Assembly: GCF_014647215.1 (NCBI RefSeq)
Contig: NZ_BMOT01000003.1
Coordinates: 248,001-312,000, forward strand
Direction of reading: 5' to 3'
DNA length: 64,000 nt
Source: Shewanella aestuarii
Lineage (GTDB): Bacteria; Pseudomonadota; Gammaproteobacteria; Enterobacterales; Shewanellaceae
Shown here piece after piece: positions 36,820-46,474 of the stretch; the stretch's first letter is position 1; the number at the start of each line of letters is the position of its first letter. The notes below the pieces were generated by a model. The model ran no database searches and was not told the origin of the DNA. It saw only the letters and a list, made by a program, of their open reading frames with translations. The translations under genes and the position numbers were made by a program.

Positions 36820-38142
36820 ATGACTAAGGCAACACAACTAACTCGTCAACAACAAATCGATGCAATCAAAAAAGATTGGGCTGAAAATCCACGTTGGAAA
36901 GGGGTTAAACGTCCATTTACAGCAGAAGAAGTAGTCGCCTTGCGTGGTTCAGTCGTTCCTGAAAATACTATTGCTAAATTGGGTGCTGCAAAATTATGGG
37001 ATCTTGTTAATGGCGGCGCTAAAAAGGGTTATGTTAACTCACTTGGTGCACTTACAGGTGGCCAAGCTGTTCAACAAGCTAAAGCAGGTATCGAAGCCAT
37101 TTATCTGTCTGGTTGGCAGGTTGCTGCAGACGCTAACTTAGCGGGCACTATGTATCCGGACCAATCACTTTATCCTGCGAACTCTGTACCGGCAGTTGTT
37201 AGCCGTATTAACAACTCTTTCCGCCGCGCAGATCAAATTCAGTGGAGCAAAGAAGTTAATCCTGGTGACAAAAATTACACTGACTACTATTTACCGATTG
37301 TTGCCGATGCTGAAGCGGGCTTTGGTGGCGTACTAAACGCATTCGAATTAATGAAGTCGATGATTGATGCCGGTGCTGCTGGTGTTCACTTTGAAGACCA
37401 ATTAGCGTCAGTTAAAAAATGTGGTCACATGGGCGGTAAAGTTCTTGTTCCAACTCAAGAAGCAGTTCAAAAACTTGTTGCAGCACGTTTAGCAGCAGAC
37501 GTTAGCGGTGTTGAAACATTAGTGATTGCCCGTACAGATGCCAACGCTGCAGATTTAATGACATCAGATTGTGATGCTTACGACCGTGACTTTGTTACAG
37601 GGGAGCGTACTAGCGAAGGTTTCTACCGTGTTAAAGCGGGTCTTGATCAGGCTATTTCTCGTGGCTTAGCTTATGCGCCATATGCTGATTTAATTTGGTG
37701 TGAAACGGCTAAACCTTGTTTGGAAGAAGCGAAGAAATTTGCTGATGCAATTCATGCTCAATACCCAGATCAGTTGCTTGCCTATAACTGTTCACCTTCT
37801 TTCAACTGGAAGAAAAACTTGGACGATGCAACGATTGCTAAATTCCAACAAGAGCTTTCTAACATGGGTTACAAGTACCAATTCATCACTTTAGCGGGCA
37901 TTCATAACATGTGGTACAACATGTTTGATTTAGCCTATGACTATGCTCGTGGTGAAGGTATGAAGCACTATGTTGAGAAAGTTCAAGAAGTTGAATTTGC
38001 TGCAGCTGAGAAAGGTTATACGTTCGTATCTCACCAGCAAGAAGTAGGTACAGGTTACTTTGACCAAGTGACAACCTGCATTCAAGGTGGTAAGTCTTCA
38101 GTTACAGCCCTAACCGGCTCTACTGAAGAAGAACAGTTTTAA
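36820..38142 (+). CDS. aceA: Isocitrate lyase
   Basis: This 440-residue enzyme cleaves isocitrate to glyoxylate and succinate. The catalytic motif is [17 protein letters not shown] (cysteine about residue 200). Other conserved parts are WSGWQVA-type [28 protein letters not shown] and [10 protein letters not shown]. Length is close to E. coli AceA (434). GAAGGAGT precedes the ATG at 36820. Together with aceB it completes the glyoxylate bypass, allowing growth on C2 compounds. A GC-rich stem follows the gene. Confidence 0.97.
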   Translation: MTKATQLTRQQQIDAIKKDWAENPRWKGVKRPFTAEEVVALRGSVVPENTIAKLGAAKLWDLVNGGAKKGYVNSLGALTGGQAVQQAKAGIEAIYLSGWQVAADANLAGTMYPDQSLYPANSVPAVVSRINNSFRRADQIQWSKEVNPGDKNYTDYYLPIVADAEAGFGGVLNAFELMKSMIDAGAAGVHFEDQLASVKKCGHMGGKVLVPTQEAVQKLVAARLAADVSGVETLVIARTDANAADLMTSDCDAYDRDFVTGERTSEGFYRVKAGLDQAISRGLAYAPYADLIWCETAKPCLEEAKKFADAIHAQYPDQLLAYNCSPSFNWKKNLDDATIAKFQQELSNMGYKYQFITLAGIHNMWYNMFDLAYDYARGEGMKHYVEKVQEVEFAAAEKGYTFVSHQQEVGTGYFDQVTTCIQGGKSSVTALTGSTEEEQF

Positions 38143-38191
38143 GATTTAGATTTACCGTTTTACAGTTTAGTCGCATTGCGACTGTTGTAAC

Positions 38192-38227
38192 CCCGTGCGG
38201 TTCTCCTACAGGCCGCACGGGACTTTT
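38192..38227 (+). terminator. Likely terminator after aceA
   Basis: Perfect 9-bp stem CCCGTGCGG/CCGCACGGG (38192-38221) followed by ACTTTTA; strong stem but a short T run. Confidence 0.65.
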
Positions 38228-38327
38228 ATCCAATTTGATGGGTCAAAAGCCGACAAAGCTTTGATGTTGATTCTTATCATTGGATGCACTTCCTACCCGT
38301 AAGTTTTTAACCAACTCGCTTGTGTTG

Positions 38328-38352
38328 CGGCCCTTTATGGGCCGATTTTTTT
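38328..38352 (+). terminator. Second terminator-like hairpin downstream of aceA
   Basis: Stem CGGCCC/GGGCCG (38328-38344) with 5-base loop and a run of seven T. It probably backs up the first stem; the gap between aceA and the HDOD gene holds nothing else recognised. Confidence 0.75.
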
Positions 38353-38453
38353 ATCTATAGTCTTTTCATAGCGCAATAATATCTCGCTGAACTAGCCATC
38401 TTGGGTATACTTGTTAGTGAATATTCAAAATTAATTTAATAAAAAGAACAAAT

Positions 38454-39911
38454 ATGACAGCTAATCCATCTCATAAAGGTGTTGAATACTGGACCAAACG
38501 CATTAGTGATCAAGAAATGCCAGCCTTATGTTCCACTGTGAGAGATCTAGAGAGGCTGGCCAAGGATGACGTGTCCTCTTTATCGTTACTCGGTCGCAGT
38601 GTGATGCACGACAATGCATTAACGTCACGTATCTTACGGGTAGCTAATAGTGCTATTTATAATAAAGGCATTAATCAAGTTTCTACTGTGAGCCGAGCGG
38701 CCGTTGTGCTTGGGTTTGATACGATTAGAAATATTTGTCTTACTGCGCGCTTATTATCCAGTTTACTTGAAAATCATAATCTATCTGACAGCGTCTTTCA
38801 GCGTCTTCTTAAGCTTATGGGGCAATCGTTTCATGCCGCCATGATTGCGCGTATGATGTTGAATGACCGTGATGAAAGCCTGCGCGAAGAAGTTTTTATT
38901 GCCACCTTACTATATCGCATCGGTGAAAGTGCCTTTTGGAGCATGGGAGGGGATTTAGCCGATGCATTAGATGCAAAGTTGTTAAATACTGAAAACAGCG
39001 TAGATCAATTAAACCTAATTCGTTCTGAACTTGGCACATCCTTTAATCAGTTAACCCAAGGTATTGCCAGAAGTTGGGGCTTAGGTGATACCTTGCTTAA
39101 AGCACTCAATAATCCAGATGAGCGCATGCCAGAAATACGCTGTATTTTTTTAGCCGATAAATTGGCTGAATCGATAGCCCAACCACAACTCGATCCGCAA
39201 GGTTTTCAAAAGCGCTTACAACAAGGTGCCGATATGCTTGGCATTAAGGTTGAAGAATTTAATCAGCGTTTAATCCGTTGTAATAAAGTGACCCATCAGT
39301 TGGCGATTGATTATGGCGCTAAGGCTTTGGTTGATTATATTCCAAATACTGAAAAGGTATTTGAAAAATTGGACGCGCCACAGCCTGAAACCTTATTACG
39401 TGAAGCTAATTTAAGTGTCCAGTTAACCAAGCTGCGTGAGTTAACTGGGTTTGCGATCAATAAAACGGATTTTAATCAGGTAATGCAAACGGCTTTGGAA
39501 GGGATTTTCAGTGGCGTAGGGGTAGATAGATGTGGCGTATTATTACTGACACCTAATCGAAAAATGCTCCAACCTCGAGTAGTTATGGGCGATGATGCAG
39601 AAACCATGAAAACCACTTTTGTGATTGAACTTACCGACCACCAATCTATTTTTGCTCAATGTATTGAGCTGAAACAACCACAATGGGTGCAACAAGCTCA
39701 AACCCTTGAATCCTCAAAAATAACCAACTCAGCAGATCATCTGTCACGTGAAGGTTTTTTAATTGCACCATTAATGGTAAATACGAAAGTATTAGGGGTG
39801 TTTTATGCCGACAGGCATGCATCATTAAGACGATTCGATCAGACTGATTTTGATGCATTTACGCATTTTTCACAGCTTGCAAATGTCTGTTTTAGTGTCG
39901 CGATGAAATAG
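38454..39911 (+). CDS. HDOD-GAF signalling protein
   Basis: The 485-residue protein has an HDOD domain at about 20-215 (MPALCSTVRDLERLAKDD, SSLSLLGRSVMHDNALTSRILRVANSA). HDOD domains lack the full HD metal residues and usually act as non-catalytic signalling modules. A GAF-like sensor domain lies at about 345-482 (IFSGVGVDRCGVLLLTPNRKMLQPR...GVFYADR). No membrane segment, so cytoplasmic. It probably relays a small-molecule signal to a regulatory partner; none is adjacent. No relation to the glyoxylate genes upstream is evident. Confidence 0.85.
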   Translation: MTANPSHKGVEYWTKRISDQEMPALCSTVRDLERLAKDDVSSLSLLGRSVMHDNALTSRILRVANSAIYNKGINQVSTVSRAAVVLGFDTIRNICLTARLLSSLLENHNLSDSVFQRLLKLMGQSFHAAMIARMMLNDRDESLREEVFIATLLYRIGESAFWSMGGDLADALDAKLLNTENSVDQLNLIRSELGTSFNQLTQGIARSWGLGDTLLKALNNPDERMPEIRCIFLADKLAESIAQPQLDPQGFQKRLQQGADMLGIKVEEFNQRLIRCNKVTHQLAIDYGAKALVDYIPNTEKVFEKLDAPQPETLLREANLSVQLTKLRELTGFAINKTDFNQVMQTALEGIFSGVGVDRCGVLLLTPNRKMLQPRVVMGDDAETMKTTFVIELTDHQSIFAQCIELKQPQWVQQAQTLESSKITNSADHLSREGFLIAPLMVNTKVLGVFYADRHASLRRFDQTDFDAFTHFSQLANVCFSVAMK

Positions 39912-39912
39912 C

Positions 39913-39950
39913 AAAACGCCCTCAATATGTTCAATATTAAGGGCGTTTTT
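39913..39950. terminator. Bidirectional terminator after the HDOD gene
   Basis: Stem AAAACGCCCT/AGGGCGTTTT (39913-39949), with a smaller internal inverted pair CAATAT/AATATT and a T run. It separates convergent genes. Confidence 0.82.
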
Positions 39951-39972
39951 ATTTAGTTAATTCGCTAAATGT

Positions 39973-40608
39973 TTATTGCATGATCAAAGTGGTAATACGT
40001 TTTGCTTTATCATTTGGGATCGGGAAGCTTAAATGGTACTGCGCTATTTTCCAGCCTTGTTCTGTATGAATTAACGCCCCAGTTCCACGGCTGATACCAT
40101 AGGCGGGACTGAATAATTGTTCATCAAATACAATGATGTCGCCAATTTGCAGTAAATGACGAGCTTGTAGATCATAGCGCCAGCCTTTAGTTGGGCTTGC
40201 ATAGGCTCTAAACTGCACCATGTTCCATCGCTCGGTAGCATCAGTACCAATAAAAATCGCATCCTGGTGATATAAATTAAAATATGTTTCCCAGTCAGCT
40301 GAAATAGCACTTTCATGCAGCTGATTCAATAAGCCATTGACTTGATGGCTATCTTCTTCAGTTAATCCTTGACTGTCTATCGTGTGTTCTGTCTGATTAA
40401 TATTAGTGATCACAGCTTCAGATTCAGCACTACTTTGTTGGCTACTAATCACTTGCTTATCAACGGCTGCCTTGGCGCTCTCTTCAGCTTGTTCAGCCAC
40501 TGCGGTTTCATTATCAAAATGCTGTAAAGGGTTAGCATTGATTTCAAAGGCAGTAACCGTTGTGATTAGTACTGCGATAAATCCTAATCGATGAATAATG
40601 GATTGCAT
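39973..40608 (-). CDS. Exported NTF2/SnoaL-like protein
   Basis: From the ATG at 40608 (ribosome site AAGGA on the minus strand) the 211-residue protein has a signal peptide MQSIIHRLGFIAVLITTVTAFEINA-type. A low-complexity alanine/glutamate linker follows, then a domain of about 110 residues (VNGLLNQLHESAISADWETYFNLYHQDAIFIGTDATERW). That domain resembles NTF2-like DUF4440/SnoaL folds. Function unknown; periplasmic by its signal. A longer start further upstream would bury the signal sequence and is rejected. Confidence 0.7.
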   Translation of the reverse strand: MQSIIHRLGFIAVLITTVTAFEINANPLQHFDNETAVAEQAEESAKAAVDKQVISSQQSSAESEAVITNINQTEHTIDSQGLTEEDSHQVNGLLNQLHESAISADWETYFNLYHQDAIFIGTDATERWNMVQFRAYASPTKGWRYDLQARHLLQIGDIIVFDEQLFSPAYGISRGTGALIHTEQGWKIAQYHLSFPIPNDKAKRITTLIMQ

Positions 40609-40700
40609 AATTTTTCCTTGCTGGCTGGCACTTAATAAGACAACTATTTTGTGTGGAAATGTATTGGCACTGAAGATGATATCTGTTTGCGATTTTATGA

Positions 40701-41525
40701 TTAATGCCAATGTATTGGGTTCAATTGATAAAATTGGCTTAACTCATCATATAACTCAGGATGCTGTTGAGAAAAAGCCTTAGGTTTTTCAAAAAATGTT
40801 TCACTTATTACGGCAAAAAATTCCGCAGGATTAGTGGCACCGTAATAGTTGAATAATGACGGTATTTGTTGAGATGCGCAATACTGTAACTGTTTAAATT
40901 CTTTACCTAAGGTCGATGACCAATCGGCATAATCTTTAATTTGTCTTAACGTTGGGGCACCGTTTGCTGGGCCATTCTCTTGATCTAATTGATGAGCAAA
41001 CTCATGTATCACCACATTTTGGCCGTCGAAGGGGTCTGCTGCACCATGTAATGTATTTTGCCAAGACAAAATGACTTTGCCATTCCCCCAAGATTCTCCT
41101 AATAAGACACTTCTATGATGCGATGTAACTCCCGCAAAGTCGACTTTCTGCTGCTCAACGATAAATGCATGTGGGTAAATAAGGATCTGTTTTAAATTAG
41201 GGTAATAGTCTGTTTTACGGTTTAACAGCAGCAAACAGGCTTGAGCAGCAACTGTGACCTTTATTTCATCAGTGATAGCCAGTCCATCACAGCCAACGAA
41301 TTGCTTTTCATCAATGAATATTTGAATGTGCTTTTTTAACTGCAATTGTAGGTCGGTTGGCATACTTTGAAAATAGGGAAAACGTTGTCGCAGTATGCTG
41401 CGCCATGTTTTAGGGAAAGCCTGCAAACATACTTGTTGGCGATGATGTTCACGTCTCAATTGAGCGCTGGCAATCCAAAAGATGGCTGAGATGGCGATAA
41501 TGCACACAATTATAATAGCTATCAT
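40701..41525 (-). CDS. mtfA: MtfA-like M90 zinc metallopeptidase with membrane anchor
   Basis: The 274-residue protein has one N-terminal membrane helix (MIAIIIVCIIAISAIFWIA) and an MtfA core with FVGCDGLAITDEIKVTVAAQACLLLL, the zinc motif HEFAHQLD (HExxH) and NPAEFFAVISETFFEKP. E. coli MtfA sequesters the Mlc repressor of the glucose PTS and has peptidase activity; whether an Mlc target exists here is unknown. E. coli MtfA lacks the membrane helix, so a membrane-tethered form is a minor oddity. It is transcribed ahead of the NTF2-like gene on the same strand, with 92 bases between. Confidence 0.88.
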   Translation of the reverse strand: MIAIIIVCIIAISAIFWIASAQLRREHHRQQVCLQAFPKTWRSILRQRFPYFQSMPTDLQLQLKKHIQIFIDEKQFVGCDGLAITDEIKVTVAAQACLLLLNRKTDYYPNLKQILIYPHAFIVEQQKVDFAGVTSHHRSVLLGESWGNGKVILSWQNTLHGAADPFDGQNVVIHEFAHQLDQENGPANGAPTLRQIKDYADWSSTLGKEFKQLQYCASQQIPSLFNYYGATNPAEFFAVISETFFEKPKAFSQQHPELYDELSQFYQLNPIHWH

Positions 41526-41706
41526 AAACAGGCTCTAATAAAGTAGGTCCTGAAGATATGGGGTAAGAATGGTGACTTTTCAAGCAGATAAAAAAACTGG
41601 CAACAATAAATGATGCCAGATAAAGAGTGCGGGGAGAAAAACTAAACCAATAAATTCGTGTGTAAGAGAGCAATTAACACATAAATTTCTTGGGTAATTA
41701 TTATTT

Positions 41707-42123
41707 TTAAGGTATCGATTTCAGCTGAGTTTCATGTTCAAATTTTGCATACAAAGCTTGTTTTTCGTCTTCAGATAACGAGGTATGTTCTGTAATTAAG
41801 TGGCGAATTAATTTCGACTTAGCCATTTTACTGGCTTGACTTAACGCCGTTAAATCACTAATTGCTTGCTCACTTAACGTAAAGGTCGCGCGTCGAAAAG
41901 GTTTTTCGACCTTGGGCGTTTGGTTTACCAGCTTGAGTGATTGGGTTACATGCTTATTGTCTCGGCGCGGTAAAAAATCAACCACATTCGTGTGTTGAGC
42001 AAATTCATGAGTTTTACCTAACGCATAGAGACTTGCGTTATCGATGAACTCTTCAATCGACATTTTTTTTGAAAACGCAGCGTTACATGACGAGGCGTTT
42101 TTCTTGAGATCGGCCAGTCCCAT
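41707..42123 (-). CDS. Small DNA-binding-like partner of the orphan ParA
   Basis: The 138-residue protein overlaps the 3' end of the ParA gene by 41 bases, so the two are translated together. N-terminal helix-rich part (MGLADLKKNASSCNAAFSKKMSIEEFIDNASLYALG), then a C-terminal segment RRATFTLSEQAISDLTALSQASKMAKSKLIRHLITEH that reads as a ribbon-helix-helix domain. This suits a ParB/ParG-like partner that binds DNA and stimulates ParA. It is not a canonical ParB. The target site is unknown. Confidence 0.65.
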   Translation of the reverse strand: MGLADLKKNASSCNAAFSKKMSIEEFIDNASLYALGKTHEFAQHTNVVDFLPRRDNKHVTQSLKLVNQTPKVEKPFRRATFTLSEQAISDLTALSQASKMAKSKLIRHLITEHTSLSEDEKQALYAKFEHETQLKSIP

Positions 42124-42829
42124 AATTTTCCCTTAGTGTGGTGACATTACGCGGCGATAAACGCTGCTCCATGATTTGTTTAGCATTTTCTGCTTGCAGT
42201 AATTCACACGCAATAGCACGCATTTCGTCAGCTGCTTTGCCATTTGGCTCGATTTCAATAACCGACAAGCCTGACTCTTCACTGTCATCATAAATATTAC
42301 GACTGAAATTCACCGCATCCAGCACATTAATATCGTAGGTGCGACAAACATCTTTTGCTTCCAATATTCTGCCAGCTTGATTGGGCAAGTTAGGACATTG
42401 GGTAATAACAAATGAGGCGCGCATTTTGGGGTTAATCATCATACAGGTCGCCACAATATCATCCATGTGGCTAACGGTTTTAAGATCGCGACGTTTAGGC
42501 CTTAGCGGCATCAATACATGTGATGCAACTGACATGGTTGCACGCAGAGCAAGGTTGTCTTGGCCACCACAATCGACGATAACATAGTCATAGTGCTGCT
42601 CTAAACTGAGTAAATCATTGCGAATTTTGCCGTAAAGTTGCACACAATTGATCGCAGGTAAGTCCGGGTTATTGTTACGCGCCTGGATCCAATCGGATGT
42701 GGTTCTTTGGGGGTCGCAATCCACCATGATGACACTGGCTTTAGTTTCTTTTGTTAGAAACACCGCGATATTTTGTGCAAGACAGCTTTTGCCACTACCG
42801 CCTTTTTCGCCACCAACTAAAATAATCAT
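42083..42829 (-). CDS. Orphan ParA/Soj-family ATPase
   Basis: The 248-residue deviant-Walker ATPase has GGEKGGSGKSCLAQN (residues 6-20, signature KGGSGKS), VIMVDCDPQRTTSDW and YDYVIVDCGGQDNLALRA. This is the small (Ib-like) ParA group without a helix-turn-helix. Such proteins position DNA or protein cargo on the nucleoid or at the poles. It is neither next to a plasmid origin nor in the gidAB-parAB locus. Its only partner gene is the overlapping downstream RHH-like one. Start at ATG 42829. Confidence 0.85.
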   Translation of the reverse strand: MIILVGGEKGGSGKSCLAQNIAVFLTKETKASVIMVDCDPQRTTSDWIQARNNNPDLPAINCVQLYGKIRNDLLSLEQHYDYVIVDCGGQDNLALRATMSVASHVLMPLRPKRRDLKTVSHMDDIVATCMMINPKMRASFVITQCPNLPNQAGRILEAKDVCRTYDINVLDAVNFSRNIYDDSEESGLSVIEIEPNGKAADEMRAIACELLQAENAKQIMEQRLSPRNVTTLRENYGTGRSQEKRLVM

Positions 42830-43414
42830 TTATCTACACCTCATTATTGAGTGATATAGCTGTAATGTAGTCTGGATGTTAATACTTAGTCAATTAGCTG
42901 ATTTTTGACGTTTTTTATATATTGTCACGGTGTTTTTTTGTTGACGCTATTATTAAATTCGGCAAAAAATTGACGATTAATCATTGATAAGCGGATGTTG
43001 ATAAAAGGTTAATTTAATGAATCACTTGGCAGCATTATGAGGCATTTTTAGGTGTTGTTATGAAAATCACATCGATCAATATTTCGTTTTTGTATAACCA
43101 TTATTGCATTATTGTTGCTTTTATATTCTTAAATGGTATATGCGATTTTGCTATGCTATTGCTGCTCTGAGAGGGGATGCATCGTTTCTAACTCTACGCC
43201 ATATTTTTTGTTATCTATTTTTACTCTGCTATCAATTTTTTATGTAGAATCACGCCACGATTAACTATCGGCCTTGTTGTCATACTAAAGCGATGGTCGA
43301 CATCCTGTGGCAAAGCACGCTTTAATGCCCAGGTAACTTATAACAAAGTGAACAGCTGTGTTAGTGGATACATTCGATGCCGTTAGCGGTTGAATAAAAA
43401 TGAGTACAAGCTAA
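42830..43414. other. 585-base divergent gap between the ParA gene and the DUF3820 gene
   Basis: AT-rich near the ParA promoter. GACGATTAATCATTGA near 42972 is partly palindromic and could be an autoregulatory site. From about 43250 the sequence becomes less AT-rich and might be a leader RNA for the small gene, but I recognise no riboswitch or RNA gene. Confidence 0.35.
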
Positions 43415-43648
43415 ATGAATGAACAAGCTTTATTAGAGGCGATTAACCAAACCATGCCTTTTGGTAAATATGCTGGGCGTAAGTTGTTACATCTGCCTGA
43501 GCCTTACTTGGTGTGGTTTCACGCTAAAGGCTTTCCTGAGGGGAAATTAGGTCAGCAACTGGCACTGATGTATGAAGTGAAACTGAACGGCTTAGAAGAA
43601 ATGCTTCAACCCTTAGTTAAACCAAATCATAATACTTTTTCTAAGTAA
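43415..43648 (+). CDS. DUF3820 family protein
   Basis: The 77-residue protein reads MPFGKYAGRKLLHLPEPYLVWFHAKGFPEGKLGQQLALMYEVKLNGL, the compact DUF3820 signature (PFGKY.G..L..LP..YL.W). The family is annotated as 'putative quorum-sensing-regulated virulence factor' from a single structure; the role is not known. Soluble. Its 3' end overlaps the convergent GNAT gene by 22 bases. Confidence 0.88.
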   Translation: MNEQALLEAINQTMPFGKYAGRKLLHLPEPYLVWFHAKGFPEGKLGQQLALMYEVKLNGLEEMLQPLVKPNHNTFSK

Positions 43649-44112
43649 AAGGCCGCCAATGTTTGGTTGTTTTTGACTCTTAAATTAGATTTGATGAGTG
43701 TAAACTTGTGCCGCTCAAATAGAGGTTTAGACAGGTAGGACGCATCAACAGATAATTGATGGAAATGTTGCGACTTAGCCCAGCATTGTAGATGTTCAAT
43801 TAATAGGCTGGCTATGCCTTGCTGTTGAAATTGTGGATCTACATAGAGACAATCAATGTATCCGCGTTGATGGAACTGGGTTTCAATACCAATAAAACCA
43901 ACAATTTGTTGTTGGGCATTTTGTATTATCCAAGCTTTATTGCGTTTATACCTAAGTTGCCAATGTTTTGCCGAACGCGGCGCCTGAGACCATGCGAGCT
44001 TTTTGGCTGAATTGTATCTTGGATGCTGAATTGCATGTATGGCTTGATGATACAACAGGCTAATTGCTGCGGCATGACAAGGATTAAAATCAACGATAGT
44101 AAAAGCAGTCAT
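43627..44112 (-). CDS. GNAT-family N-acetyltransferase
   Basis: The 161-residue protein shows the GNAT core: AISLLYHQAIHAI at the start, IVGFIGIETQ (beta-4), then IDCLYVDPQFQQQGIASLLIEHLQ with the Q-x-x-G-I-A acetyl-CoA pyrophosphate loop. C-terminal LSVDASYLSKPLFERHKF completes it. The substrate is unknown; the tryptophan/arginine-rich middle does not identify one. The stop overlaps the convergent DUF3820 gene. Confidence 0.85.
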   Translation of the reverse strand: MTAFTIVDFNPCHAAAISLLYHQAIHAIQHPRYNSAKKLAWSQAPRSAKHWQLRYKRNKAWIIQNAQQQIVGFIGIETQFHQRGYIDCLYVDPQFQQQGIASLLIEHLQCWAKSQHFHQLSVDASYLSKPLFERHKFTLIKSNLRVKNNQTLAAFYLEKVL

Positions 44113-44217
44113 AGGTTTTATCTGTTGAGCAACGCGGGGTGAAAAAATCGGCTAACTCCATCAGGACATTAAAACCTGTAGAGATTAACCGATATTAGTA
44201 GGTCAAATTTTAGCGTA

Positions 44218-44520
44218 TTATTTTTTGATAATATGACCAACAAACATAATTTCATCAAATGTACGATCTAAGCTAGAGCTTTTAAAATCAGTCATCCACA
44301 TTTGCTCAGACATTTCAACATTATCGCCTTTAACGACTTCAACTTGAGGTCCTGCAGCCCAGTAAGTTTTGTCTGCTTCTTTTACTTGCACATATGTGTA
44401 ACCACCACCATTCATGGTGTCAATAACTTCACCTTGATGGATAACACCTTGAGCCCAAGCTGAAGAAACACCCAAAGCAAGCGTTGCCGCGGCAAGAATT
44501 TTTATTAGTTTTGTTTTCAT
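44218..44520 (-). CDS. Small periplasmic protein, NrfJ-like
   Basis: From the ATG at 44520 (AAGGAAACATTA ribosome site) the protein is 100 residues with a Sec signal peptide (MKTKLIKILAAATLALGVSSAWA). The mature part, GEVIDTMNGGGYTYVQVKEADKTYWAAGPQVEVVKGDNVEM, is a small beta-barrel pattern I associate with NrfJ-related periplasmic proteins near cytochrome genes. No cytochrome gene is adjacent here. Function unknown. Confidence 0.65.
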   Translation of the reverse strand: MKTKLIKILAAATLALGVSSAWAQGVIHQGEVIDTMNGGGYTYVQVKEADKTYWAAGPQVEVVKGDNVEMSEQMWMTDFKSSSLDRTFDEIMFVGHIIKK

Positions 44521-44599
44521 TAATGTTTCCTTGATTTTACTCAGTAATGGCGTCATTAAAACATGCAACTCAGTTGCCGTCTGTGATCAACGCCTAAAA

Positions 44600-46333
44600 T
44601 CATCGATGGCTAATGTAATTTATATTTACAATTTGTTGTTGGCCTATTTTGTATCCATATTGGCAAACGAAGTCAATAAATGCTTCCGGAAGCGTTTTAT
44701 TGTCTACGGGCTGTTGCCATAACGCTTTAAGGATAGCGCCATAACCTTCGCGTCCTGATGCTGTATATGAGCTAGATACGCCGATATACAAAGCTTCATT
44801 AAGTAAAGGTTGCCATAATTCATCACGGTACACTTCAACGGATGTTATACGTTCGCCAGAGGGTTTTTTACCATCATAACTATAGCGAATGCCGTATGGG
44901 TAAGGAAAACTACCTGCACCCGTGCCGATTATGCCGTTATTAGTGGCGGCATTAATGGTCGACTCTAACACCTCAATGATGTATTGGCCTTTAATTTGGT
45001 ATGTGACTAAAGGCAACTCGAAGGGCAGGATGCGCCCGAATACATCGGCTACAGAAAGTTGTCCTTTACTGAGCGATTGCCTAACACCGCCAGCATTGTG
45101 TAATGCAAAATCTAACTTTGGCTCAACTAATTGGGTTGCTTTAAACATGCTACGGCTTACCCAAGGCGCTATTTCACTGCCATTGGGGAAGTGCTTACTG
45201 GGTAACCGAGTATGAATAAAATCTTTCGGAATATGGGCGAGAATTTGTTGCTCGAGGGCAGCAAGTGCAGGGCGATATTGTGTTTGAATGACATTATCAA
45301 TTTGATCATCCTGCGCCCCATTAAGCATATTAGGATGTTGACGTAATTGCTGGATTAATAAGTGTTGGACATCCTCAGGAATGGGGTGTTCAGAGCTCTG
45401 ACTAATGTCGATGTCATTGCCAAGCATAAAGAAATTATCGCCTTCAAACTGGCAGACCTTACCACTAGCATCAAAACAAAGATCAACTAAGCCTAAGGTT
45501 TCGGCATATTTTCCTGCATGGAAAATCGGGGTTTGATTAACGATTTCCCCATAAGGCATATTAGCCATGCCAACGCTGCTGAAATCACCCTGAAGCGTAT
45601 GAGAATGACCACCAATTATTAAGCTGATCCCACTGACTTGTTTTGCCAGTTCGCGGTCTTGATCTATACCAAGGTGGCTTAAAATTACCACATGGTTAAT
45701 ATTTTGTTGCTGCAGAGCCTCAATTGTGCGTCTGGTGGTGTCGATGGCGTTAACAAACAGAGTGTCGGGATCTGGGCGAGCAATCAGCGGCATTTGATCT
45801 AGCGTAATACCGACTATCGCAATGTGAGTATCATAAAATGGTTTGAGCAAAACCTTGGCGATACCTTTGCTGACGTCATAATCTAATAATTGTGGGTGAT
45901 CACGCAGTTTACCTGCTTTATGGATATCTTCTTGGCTGAGATCCATATTGCCGGCCATTAGCGGAAATTCAATTCGATTTAAAAACGCTTGAACAGGGCT
46001 GTTACCTGCATCAATTTCATGATTGCCTAACACCATTGCATCAGGTTTAAGCAAATTTAAAAGATGCGCATTAGCTGCACCTTGAAACTCACGAAAATAC
46101 AATGTTCCCTGAAAGCTATCTCCTCCATGCAAAAACAAAAATGGCTGCTTGTTAGCTTCGGCTCGTTGGCGGGCTTGTTGAATGTGATATCCCAAGCGAG
46201 CATAGCCACCCGTATCGACAGCTAAACTGTAGCTTTGTTGCTGATGCTGTAAGGTAAATTTAACCTGGCTAGGTTCAAAGTTAGAATGGGTGTCATTGAT
46301 GTGAGCAATAGATAGGCGATAAATATTAGGCAT
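44600..46333 (-). CDS. Cytoplasmic 5'-nucleotidase/metallophosphatase, UshA-like fold
   Basis: The 577-residue enzyme has the calcineurin-like metal site (AHINDTHSNFEP; FLHGGDSFQG; LGNHEIDAG; VVILSHLGID; IIGGHSHT) in residues about 5-260. The 5'-nucleotidase C-terminal domain (about 350-555) includes FALHNAGGVRQSL and IGTGAGSFPYP, holding the substrate-specificity residues. It would hydrolyse nucleotides or related phosphoesters. Unlike periplasmic UshA it has no signal peptide, so it may act in the cytoplasm. The ATG at 46333 is preferred to one four codons upstream. Confidence 0.88.
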   Translation of the reverse strand: MPNIYRLSIAHINDTHSNFEPSQVKFTLQHQQQSYSLAVDTGGYARLGYHIQQARQRAEANKQPFLFLHGGDSFQGTLYFREFQGAANAHLLNLLKPDAMVLGNHEIDAGNSPVQAFLNRIEFPLMAGNMDLSQEDIHKAGKLRDHPQLLDYDVSKGIAKVLLKPFYDTHIAIVGITLDQMPLIARPDPDTLFVNAIDTTRRTIEALQQQNINHVVILSHLGIDQDRELAKQVSGISLIIGGHSHTLQGDFSSVGMANMPYGEIVNQTPIFHAGKYAETLGLVDLCFDASGKVCQFEGDNFFMLGNDIDISQSSEHPIPEDVQHLLIQQLRQHPNMLNGAQDDQIDNVIQTQYRPALAALEQQILAHIPKDFIHTRLPSKHFPNGSEIAPWVSRSMFKATQLVEPKLDFALHNAGGVRQSLSKGQLSVADVFGRILPFELPLVTYQIKGQYIIEVLESTINAATNNGIIGTGAGSFPYPYGIRYSYDGKKPSGERITSVEVYRDELWQPLLNEALYIGVSSSYTASGREGYGAILKALWQQPVDNKTLPEAFIDFVCQYGYKIGQQQIVNINYISHR

Positions 46334-46474
46334 GTTTTCCCTCAACTGAATGCCATTTATCTTAGCATTTAAAAATAAGCATATACTAATTTATACGACT
46401 CAACTTGTATCAAAGTTCAATACAAGTTGAGCATAGTGAATTAGAAACTAGAGCGAGTATTACTAGAATACAGC

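Noticed and set aside
41707..42829. Integrated plasmid
   Set aside because: Only the ParA pair is present; there is no replication initiator, iteron array or mobilisation gene in the surrounding sequence.
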